Assembly (NCBI GenBank): GCA_018239715.1
Contig: JAFEGW010000008.1
Location: 62,001 to 126,000, forward strand
Length of the DNA: 64,000 bases
Direction of reading: 5' to 3'
From: Verrucomicrobiota bacterium
Lineage (GTDB): Bacteria > Chlamydiota > Chlamydiia > Chlamydiales > Rhabdochlamydiaceae
Shown in pieces: positions 8,813 to 17,500 of the stretch. Position numbers and translations under genes: made by a program. Below the pieces are notes generated by a model, which saw nothing but the letters and a program-made list of their open reading frames with translations, was not told where the DNA came from and did not search any database. Position 1 is the stretch's first letter. Every line of letters starts with the position of its first letter.

Positions 8813-9370
8813 ATGACAAGCATTAAAACTAAGCGATTGATCTTGCGCCCTTGGCGCGAAGAAGATTTAGAGCCTTTTGCCGCACTCAATGCCGATCCTC
8901 GTGTGATGGAATGCTTCCCTTCCACTTTATCCCATGAAGAAAGCGATCAATTAGCCAAGAGGATGCAAAAAAAATTGGAAGAGAGAGGATGGGGCTGGTG
9001 GGCCGTTTCGATGCCAGGCGTGGCAAAGTTTATTGGCTTCATCGGCCTCAGCCCCCTCGATCCAGCGACCTTTCCCGTCCCTTTTGCCCCGGCAGTGGAA
9101 ATCGGGTGGAGACTTGCCTTTGAACATTGGGGAAAAGGTTACGCCACTGAAGGAGCCCTTGCCGCTTTGCGCTACGGATTTGATACACTCAATCTCCCTG
9201 AGATCGTTTCTTTTACAGCCGTCCAAAATAAACGCTCCAGGCATGTGATGGAAAAGCTCGGCATGCATCGCGTTCCCGAGGATGACTTCGACAATCCTAA
9301 ACTTGCAGAGGGCCATCCGCTCCGAAGACATGTTCTCTATCGGCTTAAGAAAGAAGAATACCATGCTTAG
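8813..9370 (+). CDS. GNAT N-acetyltransferase, RimJ/RimL type
   Basis: The 185-residue protein opens with the family's typical TKRLILRPWREEDLEPFA. It contains EIGWRLAFEHWGKGYATEGALAAL in the acetyl-CoA binding motif A (W-G-x-G-Y-A-T-E) and the later block TAVQNKRSRHVMEKLGM, both standard for acetyltransferase domain 3. These enzymes transfer acetyl from acetyl-CoA to protein N-termini or small amines; the target is not predictable. The stop overlaps the next start by 8 bases, so the two genes form an operon. Confidence 0.85.
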   Translation: MTSIKTKRLILRPWREEDLEPFAALNADPRVMECFPSTLSHEESDQLAKRMQKKLEERGWGWWAVSMPGVAKFIGFIGLSPLDPATFPVPFAPAVEIGWRLAFEHWGKGYATEGALAALRYGFDTLNLPEIVSFTAVQNKRSRHVMEKLGMHRVPEDDFDNPKLAEGHPLRRHVLYRLKKEEYHA

Positions 9371-9896
9371 AAAACGCCCCAAAATCTCGATCTATATCGC
9401 AGCAAGTATTGACGGTTATATTGCGCGCAAAGACGGCAGTCTAGATTGGCTCGATCGTGTCGGAGACCCCGAGGAAGACTACGGGTTTCAAAAGATGCTC
9501 AGCAGTATAGATGGAGTGATCCTCGGGCGGAAAACCTATGAAATCGCCGCGCCGGTGGCTGATTGGCCCTACAAAGGAAAAAAACTTATCGTCCTGAGCC
9601 AGAGCCTAAAAACCGTTCGAGAGGGGGCGGAGCTCTTTCAAGGAGATTTGACTCAGTTAGTCTCTCAGCTTCATAACGAAGGAATCCGTCATATTTGGAT
9701 CGATGGAGGAGAGACCATTGCGCAATTTTTAAAATTGCAAATGGTCGACCATATGACTATCTCAGTGATTCCGATTCTCCTAGGAGACGGCATTCCCCTT
9801 TTCCACCCTCTAGCAAAAGAACTCCCCTGCCGTTTGATCTCTTCTGACTCTTATCCGAGCGGTTTGGTTCAATTGTGCTACGAGATAAAATTTTAA
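9363..9896 (+). CDS. Dihydrofolate reductase / RibD C-terminal family protein
   Basis: I start it at the ATG at 9363, inside the end of the acetyltransferase gene, giving 177 residues; upstream in-frame starts would add an unrelated stretch. The N-terminal ISIYIAASIDGYIARKDG is the hallmark of the RibD C-terminal/DHFR-like fold, followed by DGVILGRKTYE (NADPH-binding turn) and IWIDGGETIAQFL. Members are NADPH-dependent reductases related to riboflavin synthesis, but short stand-alone copies like this one mostly have unknown substrates. It is probably cytoplasmic and not a canonical folate enzyme. Confidence 0.85.
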   Translation: MLRKRPKISIYIAASIDGYIARKDGSLDWLDRVGDPEEDYGFQKMLSSIDGVILGRKTYEIAAPVADWPYKGKKLIVLSQSLKTVREGAELFQGDLTQLVSQLHNEGIRHIWIDGGETIAQFLKLQMVDHMTISVIPILLGDGIPLFHPLAKELPCRLISSDSYPSGLVQLCYEIKF

Positions 9897-9922
9897 TTTT
9901 CCCTCTCTAGCGGAAAATTAAA
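9892..9922 (-). terminator. Terminator between convergent genes
   Basis: A perfect 11-base stem (9892-9902 with 9912-9922) closes a 9-base loop in the gap between the convergent DHFR-like and YidH-like genes. On the minus strand it is followed by ATTTTA, on the plus strand by no T-run, so it serves the minus-strand operon best. Confidence 0.5.
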
Positions 9923-9933
9923 GAAGCGCAACC

Positions 9934-10335
9934 TCAGGGATTAGCTAAATAGACAACCAGGAAAATCCCCATCACAACCACTACTCCTGTGAGAACAGCC
10001 GCAAGGGGCACAGAAGATTTGTAAGTATTGGACTCGATTTGCTTTTCGACTTTTTTGTAGTTGAAGAAAGAAAAAAGCCCCATCAGAGCGCCGACTCCAA
10101 CAAGACATATTCCAAAAATCGATGAATAGGTAGGATGTGCCGTCGAAATATTCGAGCCAGCAGCCCCTTGAGTGGAGAAAAAAAAGCCGATTTGTTTGAT
10201 AAACAAAGCAAATCTTTCGACTACAAAGCCAAATGCCATAATCCCGACACTCGTCCGGATCCACGCCAGAAAGGTCCTCTCATTAGCCATGTGGTCTGTT
10301 TTCTTGGGAAGATCGTTGACAGTTTTTTTAGCCAT
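9934..10335 (-). CDS. YidH-like (DUF202) inner-membrane protein
   Basis: The 133-residue protein has the DUF202 opening NERTFLAWIRTSVGIMAFGF, followed by two more hydrophobic segments (GICLVGVGALMGLFSFF and LTGVVVVMGIFLVVYLA), so three membrane spans with a short cytoplasmic N-terminus. The biochemical role of the family is unknown. It lies 13 bases downstream of the HdeD-like gene on the same strand, so the two are probably co-transcribed. Confidence 0.85.
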   Translation of the reverse strand: MAKKTVNDLPKKTDHMANERTFLAWIRTSVGIMAFGFVVERFALFIKQIGFFFSTQGAAGSNISTAHPTYSSIFGICLVGVGALMGLFSFFNYKKVEKQIESNTYKSSVPLAAVLTGVVVVMGIFLVVYLANP

Positions 10336-10348
10336 AATCTACGCGATC

Positions 10349-10915
10349 TTACAGCCTCTTTCTCGCAGCAAAAGATAGCCCGACCCAATAAGAACCAGTG
10401 ATGAGCATATCCACACCTACAAAAAGTCCAATCACCCAGAGGCCGGATTCAGGCCATTCCGCTAAAATCAAAAAACCTAAGAAAACAGAGATCAGTCCGC
10501 TAAAGACGACCCATCCCCAATGGTCAAAACGATAACGCACTGCAGAGATGATCCGAAAGAATCCTCCGACCAAAAGAAGAACGGCAATCAATAAGCTAAT
10601 TGCCTCTGCACTCTGCCAAGGCTTGAAAACGCAAAGGGCTCCCGCAATGATATAGAATATCCCCAGCAGCAAAGAGAGAGAAAACCCTGTCCATTTGATG
10701 GCATAAAAACCGCTGATAACTTGTAAGATGCCGGCGATAGTCAGCAAAAAACCCAAAAGGATCACGGTAAACTCGGTAGCCCAATGAGCATATCCAATGG
10801 CAAGCGCCCCCAGCACCATCAAAAGCAGCCCGATAATGAGAAACCATCCCCAATACTTTTTAACGCCGGGGATTTGATGAAAATTAATGACATGATCATG
10901 CATTTTACTTGCCAC
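10349..10915 (-). CDS. HdeD-like (DUF308) membrane protein
   Basis: The 188-residue protein has six hydrophobic segments arranged as three internally similar pairs (WGWFLIIGLLLMVLGALAIG, VILLGFLLTIAGILQVISG, LLLGIFYIIAGALCVFKP and so on), the pattern of the HdeD/DUF308 acid-stress family. The C-terminus is short and basic (AARKRL). A good AAGGAG-like site (AGGAGA) lies just before the start. It is the first gene of a minus-strand pair and diverges from the DUF948/YtxH-like set at 11135, with 219 bases of shared upstream DNA. Confidence 0.85.
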   Translation of the reverse strand: MASKMHDHVINFHQIPGVKKYWGWFLIIGLLLMVLGALAIGYAHWATEFTVILLGFLLTIAGILQVISGFYAIKWTGFSLSLLLGIFYIIAGALCVFKPWQSAEAISLLIAVLLLVGGFFRIISAVRYRFDHWGWVVFSGLISVFLGFLILAEWPESGLWVIGLFVGVDMLITGSYWVGLSFAARKRL

Positions 10916-11134
10916 AAGGCTCTCCTTTTCTTAATTGGATAGATAGATGATTGAGAATTATTCTTAAAGCTTTTAGCTCGCGCAGCTCCTATCTCGCCAA
11001 AATCAAATCCCCTGAGCAGAAAATTTTTCTGGATTTAATTTATGGATTGGCAGCAGAATCTTAATTAAAGCTTAATGTGCAAGGACGATGAACGTGTGAT
11101 CTCAAGATAAAATCAGATTAGAAAGGAGCGGAAC

Positions 11135-11560
11135 ATGATCATTGAAATTAGCGTCGCTGTGATTGCTCTTACATTCTTGGCTCTAGCTATCTATTTGATA
11201 AAACTCTCTTCTCAAGCTCAGCGGTCGATTCAACTCATGCAGTTGGATGTTCAGAACATGACCATTGAACTCTTGCGGCTCGTTCAAAATGCCAATCAAT
11301 TTATCAGCACCGATTTACATAGCGTCTCCGAAGAAACAGCCCAGTTGATCCATAAGCTGACCGATTTATCTTCCGATATCAATAACAAGTCCCATTCTTT
11401 AAATTTTCTCTTCAAGCCTTTTAGCTTTCTGACCTCTAAACTCAGCGGAGACGCATCCTCTGATACAAATATTTCAATTCCACAGCTTCTAAAGTGGATT
11501 GCATCTGGTGTCCTTTTACTCAAAACAACAAAGGGGTTTATCCATGGAAAACGAAAATGA
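11135..11560 (+). CDS. DUF948-like membrane-anchored protein
   Basis: The 141-residue protein has an N-terminal membrane segment (IEISVAVIALTFLALAIYLI) and a helical, Gln/Asn/Ser-rich region typical of DUF948 coiled-coil proteins (QLDVQNMTIELLRLVQNAN). A second hydrophobic patch lies near the C-terminus. AAAGGAGCGG before the ATG is a strong ribosome site. The end overlaps the next gene by 17 bases. In firmicutes such proteins sit beside YtxH genes, as here; the function is thought to be envelope stress but is unproven. Confidence 0.75.
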   Translation: MIIEISVAVIALTFLALAIYLIKLSSQAQRSIQLMQLDVQNMTIELLRLVQNANQFISTDLHSVSEETAQLIHKLTDLSSDINNKSHSLNFLFKPFSFLTSKLSGDASSDTNISIPQLLKWIASGVLLLKTTKGFIHGKRK

Positions 11561-11846
11561 CGATACGAAAAAATTACTTTGGGGTTTGTTAATCGGCGGA
11601 GCCGTCGGTGCAGGTATGCTCTATTATCTGCAGAGTGCACACGAGCGAAAAACGCCTATTCTGAAAAAGATCGGCAAGACCGTGTCCGAGCTCGGTGAAG
11701 CGATCGAAAATTATAACCTCAGCAGTACTTCTGACGTCATCGATAAAATCGGTGAAAAAATGCCCAATAAAGCTGATGTTTTCAGTAACTTGGCTGAATG
11801 GGTAGATTCAGGACTATCCTTATGGAAACAATTTAAAAAGGGGTGA
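11544..11846 (+). CDS. Small YtxH-like membrane protein
   Basis: The ATG at 11544 has AAGGGG upstream and gives 100 residues. One membrane segment (LLWGLLIGGAVGAGMLYYL) is followed by a charged helix, resembling the glycine-rich N-terminus of YtxH proteins. It overlaps the DUF948-like gene and is followed within 5 bases by another protein of similar layout, so the three genes form one operon. Confidence 0.65.
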   Translation: MENENDDTKKLLWGLLIGGAVGAGMLYYLQSAHERKTPILKKIGKTVSELGEAIENYNLSSTSDVIDKIGEKMPNKADVFSNLAEWVDSGLSLWKQFKKG

Positions 11847-11851
11847 AAACT

Positions 11852-12136
11852 ATGGACGTCAATAACAGACAAAAAGATTTCTTTTGGGGAGCTGTTCTGG
11901 GTGGAACTCTCGCCACGTTGAGCGTTCTTTTACTGACGACAAAAAAAGGTAAAGAGATCCAGCGCCGCATTGGCGAGATCTACGATGAAGTAGAGGAAAA
12001 TGTCAAAGGCAAAGTCTCCGATGCTAAGCATGCTCTTAAAGACAAATATGACGAAGTCAAAGAGAAAGCAGAGGAAACTGCCGAGCACGCAGGAAAAAAG
12101 TTTGCCTCAAAATTCAAAGAAGAACACCACAAATAG
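11852..12136 (+). CDS. YtxH-like general-stress protein
   Basis: The start at 11852 follows an AAGGGG site; a GTG at 11843 is less likely. The 94 residues comprise a membrane segment with the YtxH signature (FWGAVLGGTLATLSVLLLTT, then KKGKEIQRRIGE) and a long amphipathic Lys/Glu/Ala helix (residues about 45-90). YtxH proteins are linked to envelope or general stress in other bacteria. It is the last gene of the three-gene operon and is followed by a strong terminator. Confidence 0.75.
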   Translation: MDVNNRQKDFFWGAVLGGTLATLSVLLLTTKKGKEIQRRIGEIYDEVEENVKGKVSDAKHALKDKYDEVKEKAEETAEHAGKKFASKFKEEHHK

Positions 12137-12144
12137 AAATTGTA

Positions 12145-12170
12145 GGGAAGGGCCTAACCCTTCCCTTTTT
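12145..12170 (+). terminator. Rho-independent terminator of the YtxH operon
   Basis: The stem GGGAAGGG (12145-12152) pairs perfectly with CCCTTCCC (12158-12165) across a 5-base loop and is followed directly by five T. Confidence 0.9.
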
Positions 12171-12216
12171 CTTCCCGGCCATTCATTTTAAATGTTGATC
12201 CTGCTAAAAAAATCTA

Positions 12217-13080
12217 ATGAAATGGTTGTTTCCACTTCTTTTCTTTCTCCCCTGCCTCCATGCTCAAAAAGCTGGCCAGGGTCCTGCAGATCCTGGAGCT
12301 GCAGGCAATCTTTCTCTTCCTACTTCCCAACAACCTGGACCGTTACTCGCTTTTGGAGAAAATATTCTCGATCAAAATCAAGTGCAAATATTTATTCCCG
12401 CCAATGCGTTCATAGGAAATAATAGTTACTCGACCAATATTGCTGCTGGTGTGGTATGGGGAATTGCCAATGATCTATCGCTATTTGTTAACATTCCCTT
12501 TTCACCGAGGAGTAAAGACCGCCATGACCATTCTGCCGGCCTGGAAGATAGCTTTGCTCAATTAGAATATGTCTTTTACAACGGACAACAACCCGACTAC
12601 GCCAACCAAGCGACCCTCGTTGCCAATGTGACATTTCCGACGGGATCCAGCACAAAAAATCCACCCAGCGGTTTTGGATCGACGAGCTTTTTTCTAGGGT
12701 CGACTTTCAATCATACGGAGATCGATTGGCTTTTCTTTCTTTCGCCAGGCGTACAGCTCACCACAACAAAGCATGGAACAAAATTTGGAGACCAACTTTT
12801 TTACCAATTCGGCTTTGGAAGAAATATCCCCAGCCCTGCGGGATGGATTTTTGCATGGATAGTAGAACTCGACGGTCTATTTACGTGGAAAAATAAATTC
12901 AAAGGACATACCGATCACAACTCCGGAGGCAATGTTATTTATGTCGCCCCGTCGATTTGGATTTCTTCCAGGAACCTCATTATACAAGTCGGCGCAGGAT
13001 ACCCTATCGTCCAACATCTCTTCGGCCATCAGTCCAAAAAGTTTTTGTCCCTTGATTTTAACTTCGGAGTGACTTTTTAA
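12217..13080 (+). CDS. Exported outer-membrane barrel-like protein
   Basis: The 287-residue protein has a short signal peptide (KWLFPLLFFLPCLHA) and a sequence of alternating polar and aromatic strands that ends LDFNFGVTF, with C-terminal Phe as in outer-membrane barrels. Segments such as GVVWGIANDLSLFVNIPFS and ATLVANVTFPTGSS resemble the phenol-degradation meta-pathway/transporter-like barrel group, so it may be a channel. The gene is alone on its strand and converges with the carbonic anhydrase gene (3 bases between stops). Confidence 0.6.
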   Translation: MKWLFPLLFFLPCLHAQKAGQGPADPGAAGNLSLPTSQQPGPLLAFGENILDQNQVQIFIPANAFIGNNSYSTNIAAGVVWGIANDLSLFVNIPFSPRSKDRHDHSAGLEDSFAQLEYVFYNGQQPDYANQATLVANVTFPTGSSTKNPPSGFGSTSFFLGSTFNHTEIDWLFFLSPGVQLTTTKHGTKFGDQLFYQFGFGRNIPSPAGWIFAWIVELDGLFTWKNKFKGHTDHNSGGNVIYVAPSIWISSRNLIIQVGAGYPIVQHLFGHQSKKFLSLDFNFGVTF

Positions 13081-13083
13081 GGA

Positions 13084-13737
13084 TCAACTTAGCCTTTCGA
13101 GGATTAACCGGGCTTCTTTCTCGTCGATCAAGATGAATTGATTCACAGCAGGCTCATAGCAATAGACATCGGCGCGGCCGATATCGAACCACCATCCGTG
13201 GACACGCAGTTGTTTTTTTTCGATCCGCTCGCGGACGAAGGGATAGCTTTTGATATGCTCCATTTGCTGAAGAACGTTGACCTGAGAGATTTGGTTGTGA
13301 AGGGACAGAGACGGATCGATCACAAAACCTTCTTGGACTTTTTTCCGCGATGCTTCGCCATATTTTAGCCACGAAGCAAGATGGGGGCAGCGAGAATCAG
13401 TGCCGTGAACTAGGGCTCTCATCGCGCCGCATTCCGAATGGCCGCAGACGATAATATCGGCAATGTTTAAAGAGAAAATCGAAAATTCAATGGCTGCTTG
13501 GCTGCTGGCTTCTTGCGACTCAGGGGAAGCCGGAGGGATCAGATTCCCGATATTGCGCAGCACAAACAAATCCCCCGGGTTCGTCGAAGCGAAAAGATTA
13601 GGGACCACACGGCTATCTGAGCAGGCAATAAAAAGGACATCGGGCGCTTGTCCCAGCGCCAGCTTGGCAAAGAGATTGCGGCTTTCTTCCGTCAAATTCT
13701 TTCTAAAATCAACAATTCCTTGTATCAACTTTTTCAT
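13084..13737 (-). CDS. Beta-class carbonic anhydrase
   Basis: The 217-residue protein catalyses reversible hydration of CO2. The zinc ligands and catalytic dyad are all visible: CSDSRV gives Cys39, Asp41 and Arg43, and CGHSECGAM gives His100 and Cys103. The block NIGNLIPP matches the substrate pocket of this class, and the length is normal. No signal peptide is present, so it acts in the cytoplasm, supplying bicarbonate for carboxylations and pH control. Confidence 0.95.
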   Translation of the reverse strand: MKKLIQGIVDFRKNLTEESRNLFAKLALGQAPDVLFIACSDSRVVPNLFASTNPGDLFVLRNIGNLIPPASPESQEASSQAAIEFSIFSLNIADIIVCGHSECGAMRALVHGTDSRCPHLASWLKYGEASRKKVQEGFVIDPSLSLHNQISQVNVLQQMEHIKSYPFVRERIEKKQLRVHGWWFDIGRADVYCYEPAVNQFILIDEKEARLILERLS

Positions 13738-13856
13738 ATGTAAGCTTTATTTTTATCCGTACAAGGATAACTGTTTGCAAAGTTTTCCGCGAGTCTAGAA
13801 TGTTTACAAAATATTCCAAAATAAGCACATAATAATAAGAGACTTCGAGAATCACC

Positions 13857-14507
13857 ATGAAAAAGAATATAGGCCCTCATCCACAAGACCTCTACCCTAT
13901 CCAGGGTTATGACAAACTCATTTTTTTAAAACACTTTATCAAAAGTACGAATATCTTCGTGGGTGATTATACCTATTACGATGATCGCCGAAATGGCCCT
14001 GAGAAGTTTGAAGAGTATAATGTTCTGTATAATTATCATCCCGATAAAGTCAAACTCGTCATTGGAAAATTCTGCGCCTTAGCAGCAGAGACCCGCTTCA
14101 TCATGACAGGAGATCATAAACTCGATGCCATCAGCACATACCCTTTCCCGGTCTTTAAGCAAGGATGGGAAAATGCTTATAATGTTCACGATCTGCCCAT
14201 CAAAGGAGATATCATTGTCGGCAATGACGTGTGGTTCGGCTATAACACTTTGATTAAAAATGGCGTGAACATTGGACATGGCGCGATTATCGCTGCAGGC
14301 GCCGTGGTAGTGAAGGATGTTCCACCTTATTCGATCGTAGCGGGGAACCCTGGCAAGATTGTCAAAAAACGGTTTGATGACGCCACGATTCAGCGGCTCC
14401 TTCAAATCGCCTGGTGGGACTGGAATATTGAAAAGATATCAAAACATCTCAAGCTCATCACACAGTTGGATGTCGACCGCTTAGAGGCAGCAGGATCCGA
14501 AACATAG
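13857..14507 (+). CDS. Hexapeptide-repeat acetyltransferase, Vat/CatB type
   Basis: The 216-residue protein has the left-handed beta-helix repeats of xenobiotic acetyltransferases (IVGNDVWFGYNTLIKNG, VNIGHGAIIAAGAVVVKDV) ending PPYSIVAGNPGKIVKKRF. The N-terminal TYYDDRRNGPEKFEEYNVLY and MTGDHK segments match the streptogramin/chloramphenicol acetyltransferase subgroup, where the His in such a loop is catalytic. Chromosomal members often have no known antibiotic substrate. It has its own upstream region and no operon partner. Confidence 0.85.
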   Translation: MKKNIGPHPQDLYPIQGYDKLIFLKHFIKSTNIFVGDYTYYDDRRNGPEKFEEYNVLYNYHPDKVKLVIGKFCALAAETRFIMTGDHKLDAISTYPFPVFKQGWENAYNVHDLPIKGDIIVGNDVWFGYNTLIKNGVNIGHGAIIAAGAVVVKDVPPYSIVAGNPGKIVKKRFDDATIQRLLQIAWWDWNIEKISKHLKLITQLDVDRLEAAGSET

Positions 14508-14589
14508 AATATCGTTTGCAACTGTATTGCAAATAATTTACTTGCACCCTAAACTCGCTCTTTCTTGACACCTTACCAAGGAAGAAGCC

Positions 14590-17500
14590 ATGAATACGCT
14601 TTTCTCATTCCGATCCTGTGCTGCCGCTCTTACGAAGTTTTTTTGTCTACTTGCACTTATGTATTCATTTTCAACGCAGCTGGAAGCAACCTATATCTCT
14701 ATCTATACAACAACAGACAATGGAGCGATCACCTTTACAGGAAACACTTTGGGGCTTGATAAAACAACCAATCAAAACAATCCAGGTACGACGGGTTCGA
14801 TTGGGGCTTTCATTACCACGGATACGTCGATGCAGGTCGGCAGCTTTCCGGTTGGAACAACTCTCACTTGGCAAAACAATAGCTCGACCGCTGTTTTAGA
14901 TATTCCGTCTGGAAGCACTATCCTTCATGCGGAGCTTATTTGGTCGGGCAGTTATGGGTTCGATCCTGCAATCACCCTATCCTTAATTCAATCGTCAACA
15001 GTCACCCTGATCACACCCGACTCCGTATCTCATACGATCACTCTCAACCCTGCGACCTTCCAATCCAGAGTCAACTCCGGCAGCAATGGCTTTTATGTCG
15101 CCAATTCCGATGTGACATCGATCCTGACGGCCCTTGCTAATAGCGGGGCAGGAACTTATACCGTGGGCCATGTCCCTGCAACCGTCATCTCATCCGAGAA
15201 TAACTTGAACTGCGCAGGCTGGACACTCGCTGTCGTCTATCAAAATCCTAACATGTTTACGAGCAACCTTACTCTTTTCGTCGGTTGCGAAGCACAAGGA
15301 TCTTCTCCGGCTCTGGTCAGCGGCTTTCAAGCTCCCTCCAGTGGAACGATCACGAGCCGGCTGTTTGTCAGCGCCTTAGAAGGCGATGCTCAGCTGACAG
15401 GCGATCATTTCCTCGTCGGAGCCACCTCCTCTCTCAGCTATCCCACGAATGCTCTTTCGGGCACCAATAACCCCGTTAATAACTTCTTCGGCTCTCAGAT
15501 GAATACTTTGCTCCCCTTAACAACAGACGTCAATAGCGGAAAGCTGGTCGCCAGCGGCTCTTCAACACTCGATACTCGCGGAAGTTTTGGCACCTCCAAT
15601 TCCGACCCCTCATCAGGGACCAATGTCTCGGGCGCTCGCCAGGGTTACGATATTACGAGTGTCGACATGGGAAGCACCATTACCAACGGCCAAACGCAGC
15701 TTTATGCTCAAGGGACCACCAACCAAGACGTTTATACCGTCAATGCGCTGGGAATCCAAATCCAGGTACAGGCGCCTTTGATCCAAGCCGTTAAGCAGAC
15801 CGATGTCTCGACGGTCTCTATGGTGGGTGATACCATCACTTATACTATCACGCTCACCAACATTGGAGAAACGACAGCCTCTTCCTTAGTTTTTACAGAC
15901 ATTTTACCGACAGGGTTAACGCTCGTTTCCAATTCGTTCACTGTGAACGGGACACCGGTGTCGAATCCCGATCTCGTCAATGGTGTTCCCCTCGGGGATT
16001 TGGCTGTCAATGCCACGACAACGGTGATTTTCCAAGCTCAAGTGACCCAAATTAATCCGCCCTCTAGCTACGATAACGTTTCGACGATCGACTATTCGTA
16101 CACTCCTTTTGGCGGGAGCCCTATCGATCTCCAAAGCCAAACTAACACAGCCAGCGTCACATCCATATCGGCAGACGCTCCTATGGCAAATCCCGATACA
16201 GGTACCGCTGTTGCCAACGTCCCTTTGAATGGCTCGAGTGTCTTAACCAATGACACAGGAACAGGCATCTTTGTGTCGACTTATGATCATACCACCACAC
16301 AAGCAGGGACTGTTGTCATGCAGTCCGATGGCACCTATGTCTATACTCCCCCCAGCAACTTCTCAGGAACCGATACCTTCACCTATACGATCTCGGACCC
16401 GTTGATGCAAACGGCGATGACGACAGTCACTTTGACGGTCCTTCCGCAAGCTCAAAACGATGTGGGAAGCGTGGCGGCAGATACTCCTCTCAATGGCTCC
16501 AGCGTTCTCACCAATGATGCAGGAACCGGGCTCACTGTCACCTCTTATGATATGACCTCCACTAGCGGCGGAACTATTGTGATGCAGCCCGATGGCACTT
16601 ATATCTATAACCCTCCTAATGACTTTTCAGGCACTGATAACTTTAACTATGTAGCCACTGACAGTTCCGGCAATCCAACGACGGGAACTGTGACAATTAC
16701 TGTCCTCCCCGTCGCAGAAAATGACTTCGGAACTACGCCCGCAAACACTGTTTTGAACGGTTCAACCGTGTTCACGAATGACATGGGTTCGGGACTCATG
16801 CTTATCGCCTATGATCATACCTCTGTCCAGGGCGGCACCGTTGTGATGAACATGATGGATGGAACCTATGTCTATACTCCACCTTCTAATTTCTCAGGAC
16901 TTGATACTTTTACATATACGGTCCAAGACCAAGATGGAGATATGTCAGTGGCAACTGTCTCGATTACGGTACTTCCCGTTGCAGTCAACGATACAGGCAC
17001 CACTCCAGCGAACACCCCTCTCAATCAAATGACTAGCGTCCTAAGCAATGATGCAGGGACAGGTTTAACAGTGACTGCTTACGATACAGCTTCCTTACAA
17101 GGAGGCACGATTGTCATGCAGACCAATGGAACTTATCTTTATACACCTCCTTTCAACTACTCAGGACCTGATAGCTTTAATTACACTGCGACCGATTCTA
17201 ACAGTTCCACAACTTCAGCTTCAGTTATGCTGACTGTCACACCGCACGCCACCAATGACACCGCTATCACCAACGCCAATACCACGCTCATTGGGCCTAG
17301 CGTCCTTGCCAACGATACAGGAACAACCCTGACAGCTATTGCCTCTACAAGCCCTACGACCCAAGGCGGTCTTGTGTCCATCAATACGAACGGAACCTAT
17401 ACGTATGTTCCTCCAACAGGTTTTTCGGGAATTGATACTTTTACCTATACGGCTGTCGATGCCTTCAATGATATGACCATGGGAACGGTGACGATCACGG

